A DNA stretch of 64,000 nt from JABFRG01 sp046351415 (GCA_046351415.1 JAXLYO010000007.1:124001-188000), one strand, 5' to 3'. Numbered from the stretch's first letter, positions 54,039-64,000 are shown. Made by a program: numbers and translations. The notes: a model not told the origin generated them from the letters alone.

Positions 54039-55844
54039 TCAGAGACTCGGCGCAGATGGCGGAAGGAGAAGCGTGACATTCCCGGCGGTGTCCGCTGCAT
54101 CGTCGGTCGCAGCAGCTGCGACCTCGCGAAAGACCCCAGTGTCGAATACATATGCCCTTAAGTAAGCACGTTCGAGCGGATTGTCGCCAGCGTCGCGAAT
54201 GTTGAAGGAAATACGCACCGGTGCAGGCGCGACGATGGGGGCGAGCGTTGGAGCGGTGGCACCGGGCTTGACCACGATACGAGAGAAGGCTCGCGGGAAA
54301 TGACTTCCGTCCGTCGGCTTGACGATGACGTCGTAGGTACCTGGGTCGAGATACCCGACGAACGTTCCAGAGCGATTCGCATGGGTGTGGAATGCACGGG
54401 GTTCCGCGATGGGTGGTAGGGGGTCGACGCTCGTGTCGATGGGCGGCCGCGTCGCAGCGAAGATAACCTCTGCATCGCCCAAGCTTCGCTTGTCGAACGT
54501 GACGGCGGTCCCTTGCACGCGCGTGCGCTCGGTCACCGTGAACGTGAGGTCGCGCGAGCTGTCGAACGTGATGGTTTGCCGCGTCTTTCCGAAACACCCA
54601 CTAGGGTCGTCGGCATCGCAATTGCCGAGCGGCTCGACCCACACCGTGTACGACCCAGGGGGCAGCACGGTGATGAAGCGCCCTTCCGCGTCGGTCGTAA
54701 GCGGCGTTTCGTAGTGCATGAAGTTTTGGCCGAAGTCGAGCCCGTGGACGATGGCGGTGCTTCGGAAGAACAAGCGAGCCTGCACCGCGGTGCCGTTGGA
54801 GGTGACGATGGTCCCCTTGATGGGGACCGGCGGCGGCAATGGCGGATAGCGCGGATCGAGCACGGTCCCGCTGAACGGGATGGGCGTAATCAGCGAAGGG
54901 ATGGCGATCGAGCCCTCAGGCGGGGCGATCACGAGGTTGTAATCGCCCTTCGTGAGATTCGTCGGCACGAACTGATTCGTCGCGGCGTTGAGGCGCTGGA
55001 GCGAGGGGAACCGAACGGTGGGATTCGTCCCCGAGAGCCGAACGATGGGCGTGATGCGTTCGCGTGCGGGTGACGTGATGTATGCCGTAAAGCCGCGAAA
55101 GTCGCGCAGCTGAGTGGAGAGACTCGGGTCCGGAGTTTGGAGCGGGTCTAGGGGAATGCCGGAAACGCCCACGGTCAGGGTTTCGGTGCGCTCCTCCGTG
55201 TCTGACTTTGGCTCGACTGTGAGCTGCCCGAAGTAAGGGGGCACGCTGTACGCGAGCTCCGACACCGGTGACACGACGTACCGATACGTGAGCGGTGCAA
55301 GCGGGATACGAAAGCCCGTCGCGGGATCACTGTCGTCGGGCACGGCGGGGGCTGCGTATTCAGGAGCAACCGGCAATCCGAGCGCACTCGCATCAAAGGG
55401 CACCCCAGCCACTGGCCATTGCGGAATCGCGAGAAGTCGAACAGGAATGCGCGCGTTGTTCTTCGCGAGCGAGAACCCGAGCGTCGTTTGCGCGTCGGTC
55501 GCCAACGCCATGCCGCCCTCGTACACGGTGACGCGCGGCACGATGAAGCACGTCTTGTTCGGACACTTGCTCGTCGACTGTTGGTAACGCCCCAGGTCAC
55601 TGCTGTCGAAGAGGAAGGTCATGTTGGGTGCGTAGAGCGCCGTAGAGGGCAACGTCACCGCGAGCACGTACCCCGGCACCCTGCGACTCTCGCACTTGCC
55701 TTGTACGCATGTTGCTCCGGCTCTCGCGTCGCATTCGGCATTCGTCGTGCACGCGTTTGTCGGTGCACTGGTCGCCTCGGTTCCAACCACCGGCGAGCAC
55801 GCAACGGCCGCCCCGCACGCAGCGATCCACCGCCGGAACCGCAC
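54039..55844 (-). CDS. Large lipoprotein with carboxypeptidase-regulatory-like repeats
   Basis: A 601-aa lipoprotein (MRFRRWIAACGAAVAC, lipobox AVAC). The mature N-terminus has a small Cys knot CTTNAECDARAGATCVQGKC. From about 330 on, beta-sandwich repeats of the carboxypeptidase-regulatory type appear (PIKGTIVTSNGTAVQARLFF, TDAEGRFITVLPPGSYTVWV, NRSGTFVGYLDPGTYDVIV). Such domains are surface adhesion or structural modules. Its start overlaps the stop of the upstream lipoprotein gene by one base (TGATG). Confidence 0.85.
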   Translation of the reverse strand: MRFRRWIAACGAAVACSPVVGTEATSAPTNACTTNAECDARAGATCVQGKCESRRVPGYVLAVTLPSTALYAPNMTFLFDSSDLGRYQQSTSKCPNKTCFIVPRVTVYEGGMALATDAQTTLGFSLAKNNARIPVRLLAIPQWPVAGVPFDASALGLPVAPEYAAPAVPDDSDPATGFRIPLAPLTYRYVVSPVSELAYSVPPYFGQLTVEPKSDTEERTETLTVGVSGIPLDPLQTPDPSLSTQLRDFRGFTAYITSPARERITPIVRLSGTNPTVRFPSLQRLNAATNQFVPTNLTKGDYNLVIAPPEGSIAIPSLITPIPFSGTVLDPRYPPLPPPVPIKGTIVTSNGTAVQARLFFRSTAIVHGLDFGQNFMHYETPLTTDAEGRFITVLPPGSYTVWVEPLGNCDADDPSGCFGKTRQTITFDSSRDLTFTVTERTRVQGTAVTFDKRSLGDAEVIFAATRPPIDTSVDPLPPIAEPRAFHTHANRSGTFVGYLDPGTYDVIVKPTDGSHFPRAFSRIVVKPGATAPTLAPIVAPAPVRISFNIRDAGDNPLERAYLRAYVFDTGVFREVAAAATDDAADTAGNVTLLLPPSAPSL

Positions 55845-56410
55845 TATCCTTTGCCCCCATCGGCCGCGTCGAGGCCTCCTTCCGGGATCGGATTGATGAC
55901 GGGGTCTTGCGTTGGACAGCCCGAAAAATCACCCGAAGGATTGTAGAACCACTCGATGGTATCGCCGCCCGGAGCTTCCGGTGTGTGTGCGGGACGTCCT
56001 TCGATCGCGCCCTGGAAACGGTTGGCGACGATCACCTGGATCACGTGACACGCCTGTAGGTCCGAAGGCGGTGGGAAACGAATCTCCAGATTGCGAATGC
56101 GACTGCGCGCAGCGTCGGGAGTGCTCGTCCCGGAAGCCACGAGGCCGAGACGTTCCGCCGAGCGACCCGCGAAGTCGTAGTCGACGTAAGCGCGCCAACT
56201 GAAGCGAACCGTCGGGTCTACGAGTTCGACGGGCACGACGAAGACGGGAGGGAATTCGGTGAGGACTCGCCCAGCGGTGGGAATGACCGAGCTCTTCACG
56301 ATGATCGGACGATACTCGGGAAGCTTCGGAATCTCCGCAGGCGGTTCGGCGATGACACAACTCACGACCACGAGCGCGGCGATGAAGGACGGTAAGACGA
56401 GCTGCTTCAC
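55844..56410 (-). CDS. Lipoprotein in the sppA-TPR operon
   Basis: A 188-aa protein with a lipoprotein signal (FIAALVVVSC, lipobox VVSC). The mature part is beta-rich and Pro-rich, with two Cys far apart (LQACHVIQV, FSGCPTQDP) that could form one disulfide. No known family. Its start overlaps the stop of the 2358-aa TPR gene (ATGA) and its stop touches the next lipoprotein start (TGATG), so it is translationally coupled on both sides. Confidence 0.8.
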   Translation of the reverse strand: MKQLVLPSFIAALVVVSCVIAEPPAEIPKLPEYRPIIVKSSVIPTAGRVLTEFPPVFVVPVELVDPTVRFSWRAYVDYDFAGRSAERLGLVASGTSTPDAARSRIRNLEIRFPPPSDLQACHVIQVIVANRFQGAIEGRPAHTPEAPGGDTIEWFYNPSGDFSGCPTQDPVINPIPEGGLDAADGGKG

Positions 56411-59400
56411 GGACCGGGCCCTCCAGAGGGCCGTCCCGTCGTGCGGTTGGCGATGGAATCCCCCTCCCAGCGCGCGTCGGCGTACTCGGGGCGAATGGCG
56501 AGTCGATAGAGATCTGCGAGTGAGGGGAGCTTCGCACAGAGCATCGCGAGCGCACTTTCCTCTCCGAGGTCCGTCGGTTCAGAGAAATCTTCGAGGACCA
56601 TGCGTGCCGCGAGATGGAAGTCGCCGCTCACGAACATGCCGAGGCGACGGCCCGTCTGCGCCGCGCGCTCGAGGACGAGTGGGAACGAGGAGGCCTCTTT
56701 CGAAAGCAGATCCTGCATGTGGCGTTGCGTTCCTGCGGGCACGACCTGCCAAAGATCGGTCACGAGCGCGTCTCCGTCGAGAGAGTGGCGTGCACCGTTC
56801 GATTGCCCGAAAGCGAGAAGCACCGCGTCCCAAAGTTCTTCGGGTTTGAGCGCCCCCAAAAGCAGCACGTTCGACGAGAGTGTCGCCGAAATGGCTTCGC
56901 CCAGGATAAAGGCCGACTGAGTAGAGTCATCGAGCGACGCCACGTGGATGATGCCGGACGGTGGTTTGCCAAGCGCGGCGATGGCGCGGCGTGTGTGCAC
57001 GCCTCCCGTCTGTCGGAAGATCACGCTCCGCGGTACATCGAGAATGCGCATCGACGCATCGAGCACGCGCCCGAGCGGAGAAAGCGGACCAGGAACGACT
57101 CTCTCGAGACGCCCTAGCGGCGGTACGGGCAACAACCGGAGAAGCGCGTCTTGGCACGTGTCCCACAAGGCGCCGAGGGCTTGACCGGCACCTTCGTTCG
57201 AGTGGCGAGTGAGGAGCGTCAGCATGCCAGGCTGCTCGCGCTGCTCGGCGAGCGGTGGTGCGTCGACACGCGCCCGCACGTAAGGTCCGCGGATATGATC
57301 GAGCGCGCGCACGTACCGAACGAGGTTCTCGGCATGCGCCGCTGTTCGCAACGCAGCGAGGCGCGTCAGGTCACCCGGCGCAAGCTCTGCTGCGATGCGC
57401 CGATAGCGAAGCCGATCGACGCGCAGCTCGCTCCAGCGGTCCGCGTAGTCGCCCAACAAGTCGGCTGCGTCGACATACCCGCTGTTCATGAGCGCTTCGA
57501 GGCCTCGAATGGCTTCGCTTTCCGGTGCTGCGCGGTCGATGTTTGCGCGAAGTGTGCGCACGACCTCTGCCGGCGCGGTCACCATGGGTGGCCGCGAAGC
57601 CACGGGCTTCGCCGCGAGAATCGGGTCCTTCGAGGAGGGCCTTCGGAACTCCGGAGCCGTGTGTTGAACACGCTCGCCATTCAGGGCGAGTAGCTCTGCG
57701 ATCTCTGCGGCGTGCGCACCGCCCGAGGGCGCGATGCGAGCGGCATCGCGAAGAAGACGGATGCCCTCCTGCTTCGCAACGCTGCTGCCGGAACAAAGCT
57801 CACGCGCCAACTCGAGCGTTAGCGGAAGACGCGTCTCCCACGGCTCCATGTCGACGAGCGAAGAAAGGAGGGTCCGTATCCGTTCGCCATCGTCTACTGC
57901 GGCGGCAAGCGTCAACAGCTTGCGCTCCGCTCGCGTTCGCTGCGTCGGGTCGTCGGCCACGTGCTCCCAGAAGAACACCTGCGCGCCAAAATCACCGCAC
58001 TTCTCGGCGGCAATGGCGCCGGCGGTGGCAACAGCGGGACGCTTGCGAAAAAGAAGCAAGTCACCCGACACGGCCACACGGAAGTGCGTGACGGCCTTCT
58101 CGTATTCTCCGAGCGCAAATGCTCGCTCGGCAAGACCGACGCAGAGAATCGGGCGTGCGCCGACCTGTGTAATGGCATCTTCGAGGATGCGCGCCCCTGC
58201 CCCGTGGCCGTGCACAACGTCTGTCGCCTCTGCCATCAAGAAGGCATGAAGCGCCAGGTCTTCGTTGTCGGCGAATTCGGAGATGAGCGATAGCTGCTCG
58301 AGGCAACGGCGCGCCTCGTCGGGAGTGCCGGCACCGCGCAGCCGATATTCGAGCCCGCGTGCGAGGAGATGAACCTTCGACGTGCGCGGCGCACTTGCGG
58401 CCCCGCGCTGCGCGCGTGCAAGCGCGAGATACATGTCGCCACTCTTCGCTGCGGCCTCGGAAGCCTCGACCAGCAATTCGGTCTGCATGTCGGCGGAAAC
58501 CGCGGATGCCATGGCGTAGAGTTCGAGCGCGTCTCCGAGCTCTCGATACCGCGTCGTCAACCGAAGCGCGTCCACTCGAACGAGAAGGATCGAGAGTTCG
58601 TCGGGGAACTGCTGGTAAAGCTCGTCAGCCTTGTCCGCAGCCTCCTCGGAGCGCCCTGCAGCCGAGAGCGCCTGCAAGTATCGAACGCGGAGCCCAACCA
58701 CGTCGCCTTCGGGTGCAGCGTCCGCGATTTCCTTCCAGAGGTTCGCGGCTTCGATCATGCGACCCGTTTGCTCGTACATATCCGCCAGAAAGCGGAGGAC
58801 GCTCACGTTTCCGGGAGCAAGCTGCACGAGTTCCTGAAGCTCGATCAACGCTGCGTTCGGGTCGCCAAGTCGTTGCTCGAGCACGGCAGCGATGCGGAGC
58901 CGAACAGCCCGATAGGCGTCGGCCTTCTCGGGATTGCCTGCGAGGCGCGCGGCCCGCTCGCGCAAATGACGCACGAGCTCTTGTCCATCGGAGCGGCCCA
59001 AGATGAACTCTTCGACTGCGAGGTCAGCGTCCGAGTCGTTCGGGTCTTCGCGGAGCAATGCACGCCACAGGTCTTCCGCCGCGGAGCTCTGACCGCGCTG
59101 GGCCAACATGGCAGCTCGACGCTTTCTCACCTCTCGACGCGCGGGTCCTTCGAGACGGGCGTCGAGTTGCTGGAGTGCGAGGGCGCGCGCAGCGTCATCG
59201 CCAACGAGCCAAGCGACGCGCTCTACCGCGAGCCAGGATTCGATGTGCGCGGGTTCGTGTTCGGCCGCGCGCAGCCAAAGGGAGAGAGCCGCCGTTGCAT
59301 CGCCCTCGATTTCGCGCGCCGTCGCGAGCTTTCCGAGCCTCGCCGCCTCCCCCCCGGGGGTGACGATGTCCGGCGCGACCACGATGGTAGCGGAGCTGGC

Positions 59401-62400
59401 AGGGGCGCCGCTCTCGAACCCACGCATCCCGAGCTTCTCGCGAATTTCGGCGTATACGCCTTCGGCCACGGCGCGAAGCTCTCCATCAGGAGCAAGCGAC
59501 AACGCGCGTGCGCAGAGCTGCTCCGATTCGGAGTGCATGGTCCCTGCCTTCGCCTTCTCGATGAGCGCAGCGCAGATGCGCCCCGAATCGCACGCTCGTC
59601 CGAAGCGCGCACGCTCCGCTGGCGTGCCGTGGTTCATGATGGCCGTTTCGGCCTCGAGCACGTAGGTGAGCACCTCGTCGCGTTCGACGAGCAGAAGCAA
59701 GAGGCGCTTCAACTCCTCGTGGAGACCGAGTTCGCGCGCGACCGACGCGAGTGTGGCAAGCGCCGGCGGTCCGACGTTCGAAAAGGCTTTCTCGGCCTCG
59801 ACGAGGCCTCGACGAACGAGTTCGGGACCATGGTTCGTCGCAACGAACGATGCGACGCTGCCCTCGAAAGTGGAAAACTCCTCGAGGTCGCCCGCCATCG
59901 AGAGCGCATCGAGCCAAGATTCGACGCCAGCTGCACTTCCGGAGAACTGGAGAAGGAGCTCCGCAAATGCAAGGCACACACGGGCGCCGTCAGGTCCCTC
60001 GAGCCGACGTTTGAGCCCCGAGCACGCGCTCTCCAGCCGCGCTTCGAGGAAGTCGCGATCGACCTCCGGAAGCGCGAGACAAGCTTTCGCTGCACTCGAG
60101 AGTAGCTTCACGGTAGTCGTGAGTGGATAGGCAGCGAGCGCCCGAAGCAGAATGTCGACTGCGCGTTCGGGTTCGGTGCCGCGCTTCGTCTGGAGCTCGG
60201 CGGCCCGTACGAGCCACATACCCTTCTGCGCGGGCCCCGGAGAGCGACGCGCGACTTCTTCGAGCGCTTCGATGGCTGGCTCGTAGGCTCCTTTGGCCGC
60301 CGCGCGCATGAGCAGCGAGTAACAGGCCTCCGACGTGACCGCCGTGAAGGCCTTGGCGGCATGGGTCACCGCCAAGTCGTGATGCCCGTTCGCTTCGAAG
60401 AAGCGCGCTGCTCGATAGTGGGCGGCCCGGCGTCCGTACTTGCCGCGGGCGCGCTCTGAGACGAGATCGTAGAGGGGAGAAATTTCCTCGGTTTGGCGCG
60501 TGAAAAGCGCGCCGCGCTCCGCTGCCTCGAGTGCGTCGGCCCGCTGCGGATTCTGTGTGATCGCTCGCTGTGCGAAGCGAAGCGCAGATGCAAGATCGTC
60601 CGCCAGCATCGACGCGCGCGCTGCCTCTGCAGAAAACGCCCCGGCGAGTTCCGCGTCCTCCTCGCGATCGATCAAATTGCGAAGCACGCGAAGCGCAACG
60701 TGCGGCCCCGCGTACCGAACGAGGTCCGCGCCGTACTTGCGCACGCCGGATTCAGGCGATGCGCGCGCCGCGAGCTCCCAAACGCGAAACGACTCGTCGC
60801 GTTCACCGAGCAGCTCCCAATAGGCAACGCCCTGTTCACGAAGTGCACGGGACAACTTCTCGCGATCACCCGTCCGCTCCGCGAGCGTGATCTGCGCGTT
60901 CGTCACCATCATGCGGGCGTCGCCCGAGAGAGGGTGCGAGCCCCGCGCGAACTGCTCCAGCCACACTTGCGTCGCTTGGGGGTCCGCTCCGAAGGTTACC
61001 GCACGCGTGAGAGCACGCGCCTCGCCCTCGACATCTCCGGAAGCACTGCGACGCTGTGCAAGCGCCATGTACAGGTCTGCGGTCTCCGAGGTCGCTTGCC
61101 CGCTCCCTGTCCATCGCTCGAGGATCGTTGCGGCGAAGGCGTCGTCGCGCGCGATTTCCGCGACGCGGAGGAGTGCGATGCGCAGCTCCGTTGACTGGAG
61201 GCCAAACGCATCGAGCGCCGTTCGTGCCCACTCGAGGCCGAGGGTCGAATCCCAAGCCGCAAGGGCCGTCGTCGCCTCGGCAAGACGAGCGCCCAACGCT
61301 GTCGTGGGCGCGGGTTCGCTCACCATGCGCGCAAGCACGAACCGCAAGCCTCGCGGGTCACGAGCGTGCAGCGCCAACCGGATCCACTCGTCCACCAAAC
61401 TCACGTCGCCCGGTGAGAACATGACGAGCCGCTCTTGCGCCGCGAGCGCTCTTCCCCAATCTTCGACCGCGACGGCCTGCCGAACCAGCTCCCGACAGAG
61501 GTCTGGCCACGGCACGACGTCTCGGACCATGCGGGAGAGGGCCTCGACGGCCGCTCGACCGCCTGCCGCTCGAGCGACGGAAGCTCGAAGGAGCGCAGCG
61601 GAGATCGGGTCGGTCAGTTCGTCGAGCGCGACGCGGGCCGTGTCATAAGCGCGTGGACTTCCCTGGGCCAGAAGCGCGAGGGCCGAAGCGCGACGAAGTT
61701 CACCTCGTGCGGATTCGGTCGCAAACGGAACCATGTCCGCCATGGCCTCGGCGCGCAAACGCGCATCCGCGAGCGAGACACCGAGAACCCATGCGACGGC
61801 GAGGGCTTGTTTGTTCGGTTCGGCGAGTACGGCTCGGGCAGATTCGGCGATGCTGTGTCGATCACCAAACGTGCACTCGAGCAGCAGCGAGCGACACAGG
61901 AGGTCCGCGCGCCGTTCGGACGTATCCGCGTATTCGGCGGCGTCGCGAAGCCGGTGCACTGCCGCGGAGACTTGCCCACGACGAAGAGCCACCTGCGCCA
62001 CTTCTTCGTAAATCTGCGACGCTTCGTCGCCGGCGAGTGGCGCCAGCTCCTCGAGCACGTGTTGCAGCTTGTCGGACTCTTGCGGGAGGAGCCGCAGGCG
62101 TTTTGCCGCAGCATCGAGAAGCCGCACGCGCTCTGCAGGGTCGTGCGCGACGGCGCTCATGAGCGACTCGACTTCGAGCGTGACACGCCGCACCCCTGCC
62201 GCCTCGGGGCCTTCGGTTGCCCAAGCGAGCAGCGGCGCATCGGCACCATCTTGCAGAAGCTCCGTCAAAGCGACGACACAGCGGGCTCGCACGATCGGGC
62301 CGAGGTCTTCGTCCGTGTCGCGATACAGCAAGGTCACGAGGACGTCGCGATACACCCGCAAGCCGACGTCGCTCGACTCAGCGAGCGCGGCATGCGCCGC

Positions 62401-63483
62401 CTCGAACGAAGGGTCCGCAAGAAGGGCTTGGCCCCACGCCCTGGCGGCTCGCGCCTCGGAGGCGAGATCTTGGGCGCACACTCGGGCGATGATCGCGAAC
62501 CGTCTCGCGCGCTCGCTGCCGACCTCCTTCGACGCGCGAAGCTCGAGTCGCGCGACGTAGACTTCGTGAAGGTCGACAGCTCGGAAGAGCTCATCGAGCA
62601 GCGTCGCGGCCTCGCCTTCCACTTGATCGAGATTTGCCTGCAGGGCGGACGCGAGGGCGAGAGCCGTTTCGCCCTGTGCACGAAGGTGCCGCACACGCTG
62701 GATTTGAGCGAGCGCACCGAGGCGCGCTTCCTGACGGAGGTGTGCGCATCGGGCTTCCACTTCGTCTGCAATGCGCGCGCGACCGAGACTGCGCTCCAGC
62801 TCGGCCAACTTCGATGTCGCACGCTCGTCGGTTCCGTCGAGCGTGAGCGCACGCAGCAGGTGCTCGCGCGTCTGATCGGTGTCGCCTTCGAGATGCGCGC
62901 GCTCCGCAAGGTAGATCCAGTCGGAGGAAGCCGTGATTTGGTCGACGTAGTCCGGAGCGAGCTTGTGCAGAGCCGCGCGCGATCGACGAAGACTGGACTC
63001 GTTCTCGTCGAGTTCGACCAAAGCCGATGCAGCCAGCTCGAGCTCACCGCAGCGAATCGCGAGTTCGATGCCATCTCGCAACCAGGAAAGGCGCAGATCG
63101 CCCGACATGGGCGGAAGGGTCGACCCCGCGGGAGCCGCATAGTGCGCGGCCTTCACGTACCAACGCGCTGCAGCAGCGAAACGCCCCGCAAGGCGGCACA
63201 CGTCGCCGAGCCTCGCGAGTACGTCTGGTGTCGCTTGGAGTGTCAGCGCTTCTTCGAGGGTCGCGATGGCCGCGGGATAGTCTCGCGCGCGATCGGCAAG
63301 CACGCCCGAGAGGCGTATGAGGAGTTGCCTACGTTCCTCGGTTCCCGTGCATCGATCGAGCTCGAGGCGAAGGCGCGTTTCCGGTGCTTCGCGCATTCGC
63401 GTCGTCGCCTGCGACGGCAACACCACCCCGGACGTCGGTAGGACGGCCAGAAAGTCCGGCGGGGGTAGAGTCTTCTTGCTCAT
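56407..63483 (-). CDS. Giant TPR protein (2358 aa)
   Basis: A 2358-aa protein, no signal peptide or membrane span. Nearly the whole length to about residue 1950 is helical-repeat sequence of TPR type (for example PAAIATLEEALTLQATPDVLARLGDVCRLAGRF and FRVWELAARASPESGV). The last 400 residues form a separate domain with hydrophobic strands (GIIHVASLDDS, NVLLLGALKPEELWDAVLLAFG, GRRLGMFVSGDFHLAARMVL). I associate this tail with large myxobacterial TPR proteins but cannot name a function. It overlaps sppA upstream and a lipoprotein gene downstream by four bases each. It is probably a scaffold. Confidence 0.85.
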   Translation of the reverse strand: MSKKTLPPPDFLAVLPTSGVVLPSQATTRMREAPETRLRLELDRCTGTEERRQLLIRLSGVLADRARDYPAAIATLEEALTLQATPDVLARLGDVCRLAGRFAAAARWYVKAAHYAAPAGSTLPPMSGDLRLSWLRDGIELAIRCGELELAASALVELDENESSLRRSRAALHKLAPDYVDQITASSDWIYLAERAHLEGDTDQTREHLLRALTLDGTDERATSKLAELERSLGRARIADEVEARCAHLRQEARLGALAQIQRVRHLRAQGETALALASALQANLDQVEGEAATLLDELFRAVDLHEVYVARLELRASKEVGSERARRFAIIARVCAQDLASEARAARAWGQALLADPSFEAAHAALAESSDVGLRVYRDVLVTLLYRDTDEDLGPIVRARCVVALTELLQDGADAPLLAWATEGPEAAGVRRVTLEVESLMSAVAHDPAERVRLLDAAAKRLRLLPQESDKLQHVLEELAPLAGDEASQIYEEVAQVALRRGQVSAAVHRLRDAAEYADTSERRADLLCRSLLLECTFGDRHSIAESARAVLAEPNKQALAVAWVLGVSLADARLRAEAMADMVPFATESARGELRRASALALLAQGSPRAYDTARVALDELTDPISAALLRASVARAAGGRAAVEALSRMVRDVVPWPDLCRELVRQAVAVEDWGRALAAQERLVMFSPGDVSLVDEWIRLALHARDPRGLRFVLARMVSEPAPTTALGARLAEATTALAAWDSTLGLEWARTALDAFGLQSTELRIALLRVAEIARDDAFAATILERWTGSGQATSETADLYMALAQRRSASGDVEGEARALTRAVTFGADPQATQVWLEQFARGSHPLSGDARMMVTNAQITLAERTGDREKLSRALREQGVAYWELLGERDESFRVWELAARASPESGVRKYGADLVRYAGPHVALRVLRNLIDREEDAELAGAFSAEAARASMLADDLASALRFAQRAITQNPQRADALEAAERGALFTRQTEEISPLYDLVSERARGKYGRRAAHYRAARFFEANGHHDLAVTHAAKAFTAVTSEACYSLLMRAAAKGAYEPAIEALEEVARRSPGPAQKGMWLVRAAELQTKRGTEPERAVDILLRALAAYPLTTTVKLLSSAAKACLALPEVDRDFLEARLESACSGLKRRLEGPDGARVCLAFAELLLQFSGSAAGVESWLDALSMAGDLEEFSTFEGSVASFVATNHGPELVRRGLVEAEKAFSNVGPPALATLASVARELGLHEELKRLLLLLVERDEVLTYVLEAETAIMNHGTPAERARFGRACDSGRICAALIEKAKAGTMHSESEQLCARALSLAPDGELRAVAEGVYAEIREKLGMRGFESGAPASSATIVVAPDIVTPGGEAARLGKLATAREIEGDATAALSLWLRAAEHEPAHIESWLAVERVAWLVGDDAARALALQQLDARLEGPARREVRKRRAAMLAQRGQSSAAEDLWRALLREDPNDSDADLAVEEFILGRSDGQELVRHLRERAARLAGNPEKADAYRAVRLRIAAVLEQRLGDPNAALIELQELVQLAPGNVSVLRFLADMYEQTGRMIEAANLWKEIADAAPEGDVVGLRVRYLQALSAAGRSEEAADKADELYQQFPDELSILLVRVDALRLTTRYRELGDALELYAMASAVSADMQTELLVEASEAAAKSGDMYLALARAQRGAASAPRTSKVHLLARGLEYRLRGAGTPDEARRCLEQLSLISEFADNEDLALHAFLMAEATDVVHGHGAGARILEDAITQVGARPILCVGLAERAFALGEYEKAVTHFRVAVSGDLLLFRKRPAVATAGAIAAEKCGDFGAQVFFWEHVADDPTQRTRAERKLLTLAAAVDDGERIRTLLSSLVDMEPWETRLPLTLELARELCSGSSVAKQEGIRLLRDAARIAPSGGAHAAEIAELLALNGERVQHTAPEFRRPSSKDPILAAKPVASRPPMVTAPAEVVRTLRANIDRAAPESEAIRGLEALMNSGYVDAADLLGDYADRWSELRVDRLRYRRIAAELAPGDLTRLAALRTAAHAENLVRYVRALDHIRGPYVRARVDAPPLAEQREQPGMLTLLTRHSNEGAGQALGALWDTCQDALLRLLPVPPLGRLERVVPGPLSPLGRVLDASMRILDVPRSVIFRQTGGVHTRRAIAALGKPPSGIIHVASLDDSTQSAFILGEAISATLSSNVLLLGALKPEELWDAVLLAFGQSNGARHSLDGDALVTDLWQVVPAGTQRHMQDLLSKEASSFPLVLERAAQTGRRLGMFVSGDFHLAARMVLEDFSEPTDLGEESALAMLCAKLPSLADLYRLAIRPEYADARWEGDSIANRTTGRPSGGPGP

Positions 63484-64000
63484 CGAATGTCGAGTGCGTA
63501 CGGCAACACGCAGAGGGTCCTCTCGCCACGCAGCAGAAGCTCGTAGGAGCGGACATAGGGAATCATCGCTGGGGTCAAGCGGCGAAGCAAGTCTTCGAGG
63601 GCAGCCTCGGCGGCCGCCCCGAGCGGCGGTACGGACGCCACCGGCGCCCCCTCGACGCCAGGGGCATGCGCCTCGGCGTCGCCACTCAGCGTGGTGAGCA
63701 GCGCCGGGGGCCGTTCGACCACGTACACTTCAGCGTCGTTCGGCAGTTTGGCGAGCGCCCGGGCCTTGGCGACGGCTTCGCTGAGCCCGCCGAGTTCGTC
63801 GACCAATTTTCGCCGCTTGCCCTCTGCACCTGAGAAAATACGTCCTTCCGCGGAGTCGGCGATGACGTTCTTCGGGAGATGACGACCTTCCGCAACACGC
63901 TCGAGGAAAAGATCGTAGATGCCCTGCATGCTTTCGAGCACGCGCGCTCTCGTGTCTGCATCCCAAGGAACGAACGGAGACATGTAACCTGCACGCGCGG
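63480..64000 (-). CDS. sppA: Signal peptide peptidase SppA-like protease, C-terminal part (runs off window edge)
   Basis: The frame stays open to the window edge, so this is the last 173 or so residues of a longer protein. The segment LFLERVAEGRHLPKNVIADS, followed by AEGRIFSGAEGKRRKLVDELGG, matches the C-terminal end of S49 peptidases (SppA/protease IV), which cut up cleaved signal peptides in the membrane. The catalytic Ser and Lys lie outside the window. It is the first visible gene of the operon and overlaps the TPR gene by four bases. Confidence 0.8.
   Translation of the reverse strand, partial: ARAGYMSPFVPWDADTRARVLESMQGIYDLFLERVAEGRHLPKNVIADSAEGRIFSGAEGKRRKLVDELGGLSEAVAKARALAKLPNDAEVYVVERPPALLTTLSGDAEAHAPGVEGAPVASVPPLGAAAEAALEDLLRRLTPAMIPYVRSYELLLRGERTLCVLPYALDIR

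Overview
The window is GC-rich, densely packed bacterial chromosome with about 42 genes. I saw no rRNA, tRNA or CRISPR array. It most likely comes from a myxobacterium (Myxococcota, Polyangia-like). Supporting signs are about a dozen predicted lipoproteins, a 1130-aa protein with a eukaryote-type Ser/Thr kinase at its C-terminus, a 2358-aa TPR protein, a C-rich-tailed single-pass protein of a type I associate with myxobacteria, and both DNA gyrase and the archaeal-type topoisomerase VI. The taxonomy is inference from gene content; no rRNA is present to confirm it.

Layout. 1-3218 (minus strand): start of a lipoprotein gene, a double-FHA protein, and a RamB/ScfR-type regulator. 3363-6198 (plus): malate synthase and isocitrate lyase (glyoxylate bypass), divergent from the regulator, with operator-like repeats between them and a terminator behind. 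6277-8000: Cys-rich lipoprotein and a single-pass membrane protein. 8114-13665 (plus): SMI1/KNR4 protein, two M16 peptidase subunits and a 2-hydroxyacid dehydrogenase in one tight run. 13622-15456 (minus): biotin carboxylase and a lipoprotein. 15530-17439 (plus): BlaI repressor with a BlaI-box palindrome, M56 protease, lipoprotein. 17563-20664 (minus): topoisomerase VI B and A. 20736-24803 (plus): MFS transporter, BamA. 24816-25955 (minus): AAA-DUF4143 ATPase. 26140-32754 (plus): gyrA, a GH20 hexosaminidase lipoprotein and a lipoprotein with a caspase/gingipain-like H/C pair.

32814-40249 (minus) is an accessory stretch of secreted proteins. Its centre is a large trypsin-like lipoprotein gene split by an IS256-family element (36284-37631) with matching 23-bp ends and an 8-bp target duplication. 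Removing the element plus one duplication restores the protease reading frame exactly. The transposase is itself broken by three frameshifts.

40268-53437: glutaredoxin-fold protein without Cys, YkgJ-type Cys-cluster protein, giant kinase, YbiT-like ABC-F ATPase, alpha/beta hydrolase, enolase, DinG-type helicase and a TPR protein. 53463-64000 (minus) is one tight operon: sppA (cut by the window edge), the 2358-aa TPR protein, two lipoproteins and a TerB-like protein, with overlaps of 1-4 bp between the first four genes.

The best-supported points of interest are the glyoxylate-bypass regulatory switch, the topoisomerase VI pair with histone-H1-like basic tails, the IS-split protease, the BlaI/M56 module with its operator, and the sppA-TPR-lipoprotein operon.
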